Positions 1 through 7,170 of a DNA stretch of 39,927 nucleotides are shown piece after piece. The notes beneath the pieces are model-generated. The model was not told the origin of the DNA. It saw only the letters and a list, made by a program, of their open reading frames with translations, and made no database searches. The stretch covers positions 1 to 39,927 of the forward strand of contig JAQTRE010000015.1 of NCBI GenBank assembly GCA_028711995.1. The letters run 5' to 3'. Each line of letters begins with the position of its first letter. Position 1 is the stretch's first letter. A program made the translations under genes and the position numbers. The stretch is from Dehalococcoidia bacterium (GTDB lineage: Bacteria > Chloroflexota > Dehalococcoidia > SZUA-161 > SpSt-899).

Positions 1-2058
1 CTCGACGGTCTTGGCGTGAATCATGGTGAAGATGTTGAACCGGGGCCAACGGGCGCTCGTCTGGCGCTCGTAACAGTGGGTAACCTGGGGGAAAGCGGCC
101 ATCTGCTGTCCCACTTCGTCAACGCGATCCTGTGGAACAGCCCAACACACCAGCGCATTGGCAACAAATCCGGCATTCCTCTGATCGAGGGTGCCCCCGA
201 AGCGGCGCATTATTCCTCGCCCCCTCAGAGATCGGCACTGAGCAAGGAATTCATTGACTTCCATTCCGGCGCTTGAGGCCATTTCATCGAAGGGTCGCGG
301 CACAATCGGCAGGTTCGTCTGCACCTGATTGATTACCGCCCGCTCCGCGGGCTCCAGGGGCACGGCACGCCGAGCCCCTCCGGTTTTCTGATTGGTCTGC
401 TTCCGTGATGTTGTTCCTTCCAGGTCAAAGAACAGCCTGATCTTGAAAATCCTCAGCGCGGGCAGCTCAACCATTGCCTCCGGTGCTAGCTGCTCCTCCA
501 GTTGGCAGAGGGTTCGGGCTAACTCGGGCTTGTTCCGAACAGCCAGGGTAAACCACAAATTGTAGGTATGGTCGCGCTGATAATTGTGCCCCACACCGGG
601 ATGCTGATTGATGATCTGCGCTGCCGATTCGATCCTCTCCGAAGGAAATCTCATAGCTACCAGCGTGCTTTCATAGCCGAGGGCTCTCGAATCGAAGACG
701 GGGCCGATGGATCGGATGATTCGATCCTCTTTGAGTCGGGACACACGCTGGATTACTTCTGCTTCGTCGATGCCGATCTTTGAACCAATGTCGGCGAACG
801 GCTCCAGCGTCAGGGGAAAGTCAGTTTGCAGCAGATTCAGCAAGCGCCGATCGGTCTCATCTAATGAGCCTTTGATTAAGTTCGACTCACTTTGATTCCC
901 TTTTGCCGGCTGGTAAACACAATACGGTTCCGCCTGGAGGTAATCGCCTGTGGACTCGTAGGCGCGGGCGCGGCAACCGCCGCACAGTCGCTTATACTCA
1001 CACTCTCCGCATTTGCCCTTGATTCCAGAAAGGTCTCTCAGTTCATTGAAAAGGGATGACCCATTCCAGACTTGGGAAAAGCTCTCTTTCTTGAGATCGC
1101 CTGCTGCCACATCCAGATAGCCGCAGCCCTGCACTCGGCCCACGTGGGAAATGAAGCAAAAACCTACACCGGCCAGACATCCCCGGGTGGTCCTATTCAT
1201 GGCCGATTGTCCTTTCATAGAAGGGGACTCAGGGGAATTAGGGACTGTTTCCAACCTTTCGCTAAACCCCCTAGCCCCCATCTCTTTGGGGGAATGTTGA
1301 ATTGGGTGGGCGACGAAAGGATTCTTTCCCCTTCGTTGCGCCGCAATCCGCATGTAATGGGGAGCATCGGTGGGTTTGAAGAAGATGCGGTCGCCGAGTT
1401 GGGATTGCTTCTCATAAACCCAGTTCAGGATACGCTCATATTCTTCGGCAGGAAGCTCCTCACTCGCCAGGCCTTTTCCGCGACCCGTCGGCACCAGCAT
1501 GAACGGATGGAAGGCGACGGCTCCCAAATCCAGGGCCAGACCAAGCAGTGCCTCCAGATGGGGGGCATTCATCCGGGTGATGGTGCTGTTGATCTGCACT
1601 TCGATTCCGGCTTTTTGCGCTGCTTTGATTCCAGCCACCGCCGCATCGAAGGCACCTGATTTACCCCGAAACTTGTCCTGCAAATCCGGCACAGGAAAGT
1701 CGAGGCTGATTCCCACTCGGGAGATCGGTACCTCGGCCATTCTGGCAGCCAATTCATCAGTGATGATCGTCCCATTGCTGCCGATCACCACCCGCAATCC
1801 TCTCTCAGTGGAGTATTTACCGATTTCGAATACATCCGGTCGAAGCAGAGGCTCTCCCCCGGTGAGGATCAGGATCGGCTGGCCAACCTCCAGAATGCTA
1901 TCGACGACTCGGAAGCACTCCTGCGTGGAAAGCTCGCCAATGTAGTCAGTATCCAGAGCTTCAGCCCGGCAGTGGGCACAGAGGAGGTTGCATTTCCGGG
2001 TGATCTCCCAGGCAACCAGACTGAGTCTCGGAGTAAGAAGATTCGGCTCGTGGCTCAT
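1..2058 (-). CDS. ahbD: Fused AhbD-like radical SAM / AhbA-AhbB siroheme decarboxylase (3' end outside window)
   Basis: One uninterrupted reading frame of 686 codons runs from an ATG at 2058 to the window edge; I translated it by hand and found no stop. Residues 1-370 are a radical SAM enzyme with the CxxxCxxC cluster motif at C23/C27/C30, GGEP, and the C-terminal GCLAG...CFISHVG block and Cys-rich tail (CGECEYKRLCGGCRARAY) typical of AhbD, the Fe-coproporphyrin III decarboxylase that makes heme. After a linker of about 16 residues come two Lrp/AsnC-like modules. The first (LDETDRRLLNLL, then PGVGHNYQRDHTYNLWFT) matches AhbA. The second (NAGFVANALVCW, VTHCYERQ, WPRFNIFTMIH) matches AhbB, which with AhbA decarboxylates siroheme. 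The C-terminal ~40 residues are missing only because the window ends. The ATG overlaps the ahbC stop as ATGA. An insertion of about 28 residues near 252-280 includes repeat-derived sequence. The fusion would join the first and last steps of the alternative heme route in one polypeptide. Confidence 0.9.
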   Translation of the reverse strand, partial: MSHEPNLLTPRLSLVAWEITRKCNLLCAHCRAEALDTDYIGELSTQECFRVVDSILEVGQPILILTGGEPLLRPDVFEIGKYSTERGLRVVIGSNGTIITDELAARMAEVPISRVGISLDFPVPDLQDKFRGKSGAFDAAVAGIKAAQKAGIEVQINSTITRMNAPHLEALLGLALDLGAVAFHPFMLVPTGRGKGLASEELPAEEYERILNWVYEKQSQLGDRIFFKPTDAPHYMRIAAQRRGKNPFVAHPIQHSPKEMGARGFSERLETVPNSPESPSMKGQSAMNRTTRGCLAGVGFCFISHVGRVQGCGYLDVAAGDLKKESFSQVWNGSSLFNELRDLSGIKGKCGECEYKRLCGGCRARAYESTGDYLQAEPYCVYQPAKGNQSESNLIKGSLDETDRRLLNLLQTDFPLTLEPFADIGSKIGIDEAEVIQRVSRLKEDRIIRSIGPVFDSRALGYESTLVAMRFPSERIESAAQIINQHPGVGHNYQRDHTYNLWFTLAVRNKPELARTLCQLEEQLAPEAMVELPALRIFKIRLFFDLEGTTSRKQTNQKTGGARRAVPLEPAERAVINQVQTNLPIVPRPFDEMASSAGMEVNEFLAQCRSLRGRGIMRRFGGTLDQRNAGFVANALVCWAVPQDRVDEVGQQMAAFPQVTHCYERQTSARWPRFNIFTMIHAKTVE
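1265..1303 (-). repeat. Partial copy of the dispersed hairpin repeat, inside the AhbD domain
   Basis: Read on the minus strand, this stretch has the same CCCCC-loop-GGGGG hairpin followed by GCTAGGGGGTT as the repeats at 18694, 23504 and 32164. Here it is in frame and encodes roughly residues 252-265 (HSPKEMGARGF), between the conserved APHY and GCLAG blocks, where family members have a much shorter spacer. Confidence 0.7.
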
Positions 2059-3224
2059 GGGGTAATTCCGATTTCTTCGTCGGTCAGGTAGCAGGCCGGA
2101 TCCTCGGCCCAGATATCATCGAACACTGCTTCGGCCCGCGCCCGCAGGTTGCCGTTGCAGATTTCCAGATGCTGACAGACAGCACAGCGCCCCTTAAGCA
2201 GACCCCGGCGATTCTTGAGCCCGGCCATGATCGGATTGGAGGTATCCAGCCAGATATCGCCGAAAGATCGCTGGTGGACATTTCCGAAAGAGAGGCTCTG
2301 CCAGAACTGATCGGCGTGGACGTTGCCCCTTGAATCCACCGCCCCGATGCGAATACCGGAGTTGTTGCCGCCGTTGGTTTGCAGCAGCTTTAGCACATTC
2401 GCCGCCCGTTTTTCATCGCGCGATTTGGCTTTGAGATAGAGATAAACGCCGTCGGCATGATTGGCCACCAGCAAGACTTCCTTTTTCAGCCCCCGTGAAT
2501 AGAGGTCGAGGGTGCGATCGCAAATGAGATCGACCATTCTTCGCGTTTCGGCATGGTTGAGATCGATACTTCGGAGGTCGTTTCCTCTGCCGGCATAGGC
2601 CAGATGATAGAAACAAACGCGGTCGATGTTCTCCCGCTCCAGCAGATCGAAGATGGCCGGAATCTCCTGGTGATTGGCGCGGGTGACGGTCATCCTTAAA
2701 GACACCCTTTGCCCTACGGTGATGCAGTGGCGGATGCCATTGAGAGCAGCTTCGAACGCCCCTTTCTGGCCGCGAAATACATCGTTTTGCTCACCTACGC
2801 CATCGAGGCTGATTCCCACTTCGCGAAATCCGATGTTGCGCATCTCGACGGCCATTTGTGAGGTGATCAGCGTGCCGTTGGTGGAAACCACCACACCGAG
2901 TTGATTGGCGACGGCGAAGCGAGCAAGCTCAAGGAAATCCTTCCGGAGCGTCGGTTCGCCGCCGGAGAAAAGCAACACCGGGACGTGAAACTCGGCAAGC
3001 TGTCGGATGAATGTCTTCCCCTCGGCAAGGGTCATTTCCTCAGAGGCTCTTTGAGCGGTGGCATCGGCGTAACAGTGGATACAGCGCAGATTGCATTGCC
3101 GGGTGCAGTTCCAGACCACAATGGGTCGAGCTTCAGAGGCTGGCGAAAGGCCTTCCCCCTGCCCGTAGCGCAAATGATCGCCGGGGCCGATTTCGTCGCA
3201 AAGGAGCCTGGAAACGGAGATCAT
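2055..3224 (-). CDS. ahbC: AhbC-type radical SAM enzyme (12,18-didecarboxysiroheme deacetylase), NirJ family
   Basis: A 389-residue radical SAM protein of the AhbC/NirJ group. AhbC removes the acetate side chains of 12,18-didecarboxysiroheme to give Fe-coproporphyrin III in the siroheme-dependent heme pathway; the related NirJ acts in heme d1 synthesis. Visible motifs are C44/C48/C51 (NCTRQCNLRCIHC) for the SAM-binding [4Fe-4S] cluster, FSGGEPTLR, the family-typical FYHLAYAGRG, the DSRGNVHADQFW block, and a C-terminal second-cluster region (GRCAVCQHLEIC...WAEDPACYL). Length is normal. It overlaps the upstream regulator by four bases (ATGA) and the downstream ahbD fusion by four bases, so the three genes are almost certainly translationally coupled. 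Having AhbA, AhbB, AhbC and AhbD functions together, with no heme d1-specific gene in view, favours heme b rather than d1. The AhbC-versus-NirJ choice is from memory of the motifs. Confidence 0.85.
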   Translation of the reverse strand: MISVSRLLCDEIGPGDHLRYGQGEGLSPASEARPIVVWNCTRQCNLRCIHCYADATAQRASEEMTLAEGKTFIRQLAEFHVPVLLFSGGEPTLRKDFLELARFAVANQLGVVVSTNGTLITSQMAVEMRNIGFREVGISLDGVGEQNDVFRGQKGAFEAALNGIRHCITVGQRVSLRMTVTRANHQEIPAIFDLLERENIDRVCFYHLAYAGRGNDLRSIDLNHAETRRMVDLICDRTLDLYSRGLKKEVLLVANHADGVYLYLKAKSRDEKRAANVLKLLQTNGGNNSGIRIGAVDSRGNVHADQFWQSLSFGNVHQRSFGDIWLDTSNPIMAGLKNRRGLLKGRCAVCQHLEICNGNLRARAEAVFDDIWAEDPACYLTDEEIGITP

Positions 3225-3877
3225 TTGGATTCTGCAACTTCCTGGTGATAATTCTGATGGGCCGTCACCAGAGCAAGCAACGCCTCATCGGTAATCCAAT
3301 TGACCAGCGGGATGGCCTCGGCGGCGCGTTCATTGAGTGCCTTTTTCTTCTTCAGAAGGTCGGCGGCCGCATTGACCAGCGGCGAGCGATGCAGCAGAAA
3401 GGCCTCCAGCGAATCGGAGAGGGAAATCTCCAGTTCAGCCAGAAGGGCACCGAACTCGCTCCCGATCTGGCGAGCCATTTGCAGCGTTTCATCCCGTTTG
3501 GTCGGTTTGGTGATATAGGTGATGACCACGCCGTGGATTCGTTTTCCCAGTTCGCGGAGCTTGTCTCGCGATTCCAGATCGAGTTTGTTGTACCAAGGGG
3601 CGTCGGCGAAATGGTCCCTGGCAATCTGGATATCCTGGGCAGGAGCCATCTCCATCCGGGCCACCACATCTCTGATGCCATGCCTCCGCTGCCGAGTGCC
3701 CATGAATCGGCGCAGCTCATCTTCCTGGTAGCGGCGATGTCCGCCGGGGGTGAGAAAGACCTTGATCTGCCCCTCATCGGTCCACTGGCGCAATGTGATC
3801 TCGCTAACGCCCAGCAGCTTGCTGGCCCGGCTGATGCCCAGGAGAGAACTTCTACTGGCAGATTCGCTTGCAGTCAT
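3221..3877 (-). CDS. MerR-type regulator with RsbRD_N-like helical C-terminal domain
   Basis: A 218-residue protein. Residues about 13-60 form a MerR/excisionase-type winged helix-turn-helix (GISRASKLLGVSEITLRQW...TPGGHRRY), the usual DNA-reading module. The remainder (about 85-215) is all-helical and resembles the RsbRD_N-type sensory bundle found in stressosome-related proteins; that match is by eye and tentative. It is the first gene of the heme operon and overlaps ahbC by four bases, so it probably controls these genes, perhaps in response to heme, iron or redox state (inference). No ribosome binding site is obvious before the ATG (upstream bases are AT-rich, TATCTATTCGAC), so the transcript may be leaderless. 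It has no cysteine cluster of the SoxR or metal-sensing MerR type. Confidence 0.75.
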   Translation of the reverse strand: MTASESASRSSLLGISRASKLLGVSEITLRQWTDEGQIKVFLTPGGHRRYQEDELRRFMGTRQRRHGIRDVVARMEMAPAQDIQIARDHFADAPWYNKLDLESRDKLRELGKRIHGVVITYITKPTKRDETLQMARQIGSEFGALLAELEISLSDSLEAFLLHRSPLVNAAADLLKKKKALNERAAEAIPLVNWITDEALLALVTAHQNYHQEVAESK

Positions 3878-4037
3878 GTCGAATAGATACCCAAAATCTA
3901 AAGAAATCTATAAGGAGAATAACATCCCGATAAGGCAAAGGCAAGGGCAGCATCTGCTTTGAGAGTCCACCATGAGGTGTGCATGGAATGAGGAAAGGGG
4001 CCAGGATCACCAGTGATTCGGGCTTTGCCAGGGGCGC

Positions 4038-4187
4038 TCAGATCAAGAGCCCCGCATTGAGGAGAACAAGACCGGCAACCAGCACAGCCAGCCAATCGCC
4101 GTTTCCCGGTTTGCGCCGGGTGGCAATCACTCTGACCATACCGATCCCCGCCATCACCAGGCCAAGCAGAATGAACGGTGTAGACAT
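4038..4187 (-). CDS. 49-residue membrane protein, function unknown
   Basis: A short gene encoding MSTPFILLGLVMAGIGMVRV, then a basic loop (TRRKPGNGD), then a second hydrophobic segment ending LLNAGLLI. It predicts two membrane helices joined by a positively charged turn. A strong ribosome binding site (GGAGAAG, 4 nt spacer) precedes the ATG, and a TATAAT box lies 17 nt upstream of the start, which is why I call it a gene despite its size. It lies alone between the heme operon and the MBL operon. I recognise no family. Confidence 0.6.
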   Translation of the reverse strand: MSTPFILLGLVMAGIGMVRVIATRRKPGNGDWLAVLVAGLVLLNAGLLI

Positions 4188-4204
4188 CGAGCTTCTCCAT
4201 CCAC

Positions 4205-4234
4205 ATTATAGTCTCTCATGACAGGGCTTCCCAA
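4205..4234 (-). promoter_or_regulatory. Promoter for the 49-residue membrane protein gene
   Basis: On the minus strand TTGGGA, an 18-bp spacer and a perfect TATAAT (4210-4205) lie upstream of the ATG at 4187. The short leader carries the GGAGAAG ribosome binding site. Confidence 0.5.
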
Positions 4235-4392
4235 TAGTGTGCGCCCCATGATTTCCGGGGGATATCACCAAAAATCAGGCGTCTGCTTCCAAGAAGAGGC
4301 GATGAACCGACCCACATTCGGGACGCTCTCTATTCCAGAGGTTTGCTATTGAAAACAACGGTTACGTGACCGGCTATTGCGAAATGGCAACT

Positions 4393-5451
4393 TCACAGGA
4401 TGCAATAGCTTGCCACACCATTGTTCATGCTGCTCAATGTGATTGTGTGGTTTTCCAGCAAGTACTCTACGTGGGCCTTTATCTCTTCTATCGCACCGAG
4501 CTTTTCTTCATCTCCCAGATTGTCAATCGATGGTGCCCCGATGAGCTTGGGATGTTGCCGGTAGTATTCATCGGTAATCTGATAAAGGTTGATCTCTTTC
4601 CGACACAGTTCAACGATCTCTCTCAAGCGTTGCTGATGAAATAAATCTATCGCCCGGGCTCGCTGATTGACGGGATAAACAGTACCCTCATGCCCTGCCA
4701 ATCCCAGCGTTTCTCCCAGACTCTCAATCTTCTTGAGGGAAGCCAGATACGTTCCCAGTCCGGTCCCCTGCTGTTCATTTCGAGGAAACTGGTGAGGTGT
4801 AGTAGAAGACAGAATGTGATCCCCCAAAAACAGCACCGGGCCCACTTGCAGGCAGATATGCCCAGAGCTATGTCCCGGCGTGTGAATCACCTTGTAGCCG
4901 TTGATAATCTCTTGCCCGTCGCTAACCTCTATGACATCCTGGTCTTTGGGCCGGAAGGGTAGCCTTGCGGGTTCTGCCCAATGATCCTCGCCAACCGGAT
5001 CATAGGGAAGTCTTACTTCTCTGGCGAGTTCGCTGAGATTTCGTCTCCACTGATTGTAGACGAAGTCATAATCCTTAACATGCACGCTATCCGAATGATG
5101 GACGTATATCTTCTTGCCTTGAAGTTCTTCACTGGCCAGCACCATGCCAAAATGGTCGCCGTGTCCGTGGGTAATAACAATATTGGCGATATCCCCAAAC
5201 CCAACGTCTTCTCCAAAATCCTGATTGATGATGGCAATCCCTTCTTTGAGGTCGGACATCGCTTTGTTCATATTGGAGCCGGCATCTACCAGGCTGACCT
5301 CCTCATCGAGGATCAGATACACATTGGTGAAAAATTTGGGTATACTCTCTACCTTGATTCGATATATGCGAATATCATTCAGGGCATATTGAACAATGCC
5401 TCTCCTGCTGGTTTGCGTTACCTGGGTAGAGCCGATTTGTATCTCCGGCAT
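4393..5451 (-). CDS. MBL-fold metallohydrolase
   Basis: A 352-residue protein of the metallo-beta-lactamase fold. It has the dinuclear metal site motif THGHGDH (H95, H97, D99, H100), the later TPGHSSGH histidine (H194) and the FLGDH aspartate (D211), as in glyoxalase II/ETHE1-like and other thiol-ester or lactone hydrolases. The substrate cannot be read from the motifs. The C-terminal ~100 residues are helical, as in the YflN-like and related long MBL proteins. I chose the ATG at 5451 because GGAG lies 9 nt before it; an upstream TTG at 5472 would place that site inside the gene. It is the third gene of an operon with a MoaD/ThiS-like sulfur carrier and a DUF6125 protein (gaps 65 and 57 bp), so a role in handling a thio-adduct is possible but speculative. 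Confidence 0.85.
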   Translation of the reverse strand: MPEIQIGSTQVTQTSRRGIVQYALNDIRIYRIKVESIPKFFTNVYLILDEEVSLVDAGSNMNKAMSDLKEGIAIINQDFGEDVGFGDIANIVITHGHGDHFGMVLASEELQGKKIYVHHSDSVHVKDYDFVYNQWRRNLSELAREVRLPYDPVGEDHWAEPARLPFRPKDQDVIEVSDGQEIINGYKVIHTPGHSSGHICLQVGPVLFLGDHILSSTTPHQFPRNEQQGTGLGTYLASLKKIESLGETLGLAGHEGTVYPVNQRARAIDLFHQQRLREIVELCRKEINLYQITDEYYRQHPKLIGAPSIDNLGDEEKLGAIEEIKAHVEYLLENHTITLSSMNNGVASYCIL

Positions 5452-5516
5452 CTGAAAACACTCCTGTTGCAAGTTAGTCTGCCTTCTCCCACTGAATCTC
5501 GAAAGGCAATCCTGCC

Positions 5517-5795
5517 TCAGCCGCCGATGGCTGCATAGATGAGCATCAGAATATCCCCCTCATTGATGAGGGTGTCCAACCCCTTCAAAAGGCGGATGTC
5601 TTTGTTGTTGAGGAGTATCAGGGTGGGCGGGCTCTGCTGGCTACTGGAATCGCTGAGGATATCTTCCAGTTTGGGATAGCGCCGCTTAATGTCTTCCAGC
5701 GCTTGGTGCACGGTATCCCCGTGCGCCTCCAGCGTCTTTGGGAGGCCCAACAAGCTCTGCATCATAGAGGATGTTTTTATATTGACTGTGGCCAT
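5517..5795 (-). CDS. MoaD/ThiS-like ubiquitin-fold sulfur carrier protein
   Basis: A 92-residue beta-grasp protein ending in ...LMLIYAAIGG. The terminal Gly-Gly is the mark of MoaD, ThiS and related sulfur carriers, which are adenylated and thiocarboxylated at that tail to donate sulfur to molybdopterin, thiazole or other acceptors. The middle (DTVHQALEDIKRRYPKL, then LILLNNKDIRLLKGLDTLINEGD) follows the MoaD pattern of helix, strand and the N-K-D/L-x-T-x-x-x-x-D stretch. AGGAGG lies 4 nt before the ATG. No MoaE, ThiG or ThiF-like partner lies beside it; the neighbours are an MBL hydrolase and a DUF6125 protein, so its acceptor is unknown. mogA at 11.3 kb shows the cell makes molybdenum cofactor. 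Confidence 0.8.
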   Translation of the reverse strand: MATVNIKTSSMMQSLLGLPKTLEAHGDTVHQALEDIKRRYPKLEDILSDSSSQQSPPTLILLNNKDIRLLKGLDTLINEGDILMLIYAAIGG

Positions 5796-5852
5796 GGGAC
5801 CTCCTCTTGCTGCTTCTCCAGCGCGAGTATCGGGTATGCGTGGTTACGGGGT

Positions 5853-6371
5853 TCAGGGATTCTCGATGATCACTTCCCAACGACACCAGATATCGGAAGA
5901 GCGCTCATCGGGTGGAGCAGAGACGCATCTGACTTTTGCCCGTGGGTCCACTGCCGCAGCCGTATTGGCATAGCAGAGGTAGGCGGGCTCTTTGCAGGCG
6001 AACTCCCCTCGCCCCAGCCTTAACCTTGCCTCCTGAACAGGGCAACTTTTGTAGACCAGTACGGATCGGTTGGGGGCTTCTTCCTCTATCTCGAAATCGG
6101 GGTATCCATGGATGCAATTGACGAAATCAAGCGCTTTCAGTACATCTTCCATGCCCCCTTCGAGGCCTAAAACCTTTTTGAGCCTTCTCCCCTCCAGGAC
6201 GCTTTGTCGTTCCCACATCTTCACATCAAGTTTGAGGGCGGCTTCACTGCCGAATGTATCCTCTACGCCCATATACCAAAAGCCATCTACGCTGATCCAG
6301 TTCTTGCCCAGCATCTCAATGATATCGATCAGTGTCTTTTTGGACAGGCTCTCAAGGTTTGTTTTAAGCAT
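5853..6371 (-). CDS. DUF6125-like protein (related to L-2-amino-thiazoline-4-carboxylate hydrolase-like proteins)
   Basis: A 172-residue soluble protein. The segment NWISVDGFWYMGVEDTFG, followed by a helix LKLDVKMWERQSVLEGRRL, is the pattern I associate with DUF6125 proteins of anaerobic bacteria and archaea. The C-terminal half holds four cysteines (KSCPVQEAR, EFACKEPAYLCYAN, VRCVSAPPD), compatible with a metal or redox site. Function is unknown. It is the first gene of the operon with the sulfur carrier and the MBL hydrolase; AGGAA precedes the ATG and an extended -10 promoter lies upstream. The family name is from memory of the motif and should be treated as likely, not proven. Confidence 0.65.
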   Translation of the reverse strand: MLKTNLESLSKKTLIDIIEMLGKNWISVDGFWYMGVEDTFGSEAALKLDVKMWERQSVLEGRRLKKVLGLEGGMEDVLKALDFVNCIHGYPDFEIEEEAPNRSVLVYKSCPVQEARLRLGRGEFACKEPAYLCYANTAAAVDPRAKVRCVSAPPDERSSDIWCRWEVIIENP

Positions 6372-6451
6372 TTGGGATTCCTGCTTGCGGAGCGCAAATG
6401 CCCCACAAAGACTTCCTCGCGAAGGGAGAAACTGAAGGCTTCTCTGAGTTT

Positions 6452-6460
6452 ATTATAGCA
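6452..6460 (-). promoter_or_regulatory. Extended -10 promoter for the DUF6125-MoaD-MBL operon
   Basis: The minus strand reads TGCTATAAT (6460-6452): a perfect -10 hexamer with a TGn extension and no good -35. It lies about 80 nt upstream of the ATG at 6371, with nothing else between. Confidence 0.5.
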
Positions 6461-6578
6461 TAGGCAAATGGGTAGACAGCCGAGTATGTTGCTGACAACC
6501 CCCTCATGCAACATCAACACTTCAATGTTCGCTCAGAGAGCGCCTGCATAAGTTGACAGCCAAAAAAAGAGAGAACAC

Positions 6579-6606
6579 TTGACATAGTACACATAAATGC
6601 TATCCT
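6579..6606 (+). promoter_or_regulatory. Promoter TTGACA-N16-TATCCT at the head of the kinase leader
   Basis: A perfect -35 (6579-6584), a 16-bp spacer and TATCCT (6601-6606), pointing toward the histidine kinase. The start codon is 565 nt further on, so the transcript would carry a very long leader or encode an RNA of its own. A weaker second candidate -35 (TTGACA at 6754-6759) has no good -10. Confidence 0.5.
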
Positions 6607-7170
6607 TATAACTAACAAAAGTCGTAATCACCCTATTGCGGATGATCGGGGCATGCTTCGGGCAAGCCCCTCCAGAAGGGTGCTCCACTCAGCCGGAAGT
6701 TCTTTTCATAAGGTTGCCCGATATGAGAGATAGCCTGTATCTACCCTTGGGGGTTGACATGGTTTCGTCTGAAATCTCTATCTGATAGGCTAGATCGGGG
6801 AACCACCAACAATTCAGTTTAGGAGAGCAGTGAGACAGAGTCCTGTCCCGAAAGTAGACGACCCGGTTCCTGAGCCGTCCGGAATGCCCTCCCTGACGAT
6901 CGCCAATTCTCTCTTTTCTGAATGCCTCTTTATCCCTTCATGTGGCACATCTACACAAGAACGGCTGAATTCCAATCCGTATTGCCGTATTCAATTTACG
7001 GACGCTCCGAATAAGTGTTATCAGCCCACTAGCCCTCAGGCCAGCAGCAGGAGGAATCCTTCACCACTTGATCAGAGGTTCCTTGGTATTTTCCCAACTG
7101 CTCACCCATCCCCTGAAACAGACTTTGTGTCCCCTTCTATGCTATCCTTGACCAAGATTGGTGAGGTACA
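6607..7170 (+). other. Long stretch without a convincing gene: probable structured leader or small RNA plus a repeat fragment
   Basis: No frame here looks coding. A frame at 6830-7174 exists but is rich in Pro and Ser, runs through a repeat copy and lacks a well-spaced ribosome binding site. Structure is visible near the promoter: a hairpin at about 6648-6670 (GGGGC-a-TGC, loop TTCGG, GCA-a-GCCCC), and TAGCCT near 6731 able to pair with AGGCTA near 6787. A partial dispersed repeat occupies 7018-7077. A good ribosome binding site (GGTGAGG) for the kinase ends the region. It may be the kinase leader, a separate RNA or decayed sequence. Confidence 0.4.
7018..7077 (-). repeat. Partial copy of the dispersed TIR repeat
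   Basis: On the minus strand it starts with CTCTGATCAAG (7077-7067), then GTGGTGAAGGATTCCTCCTG, like the full copies at 18694 and 32164. It then jumps to GGGCTAGTGGGCTGATAA, so the central double hairpin has been lost. Confidence 0.65.
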
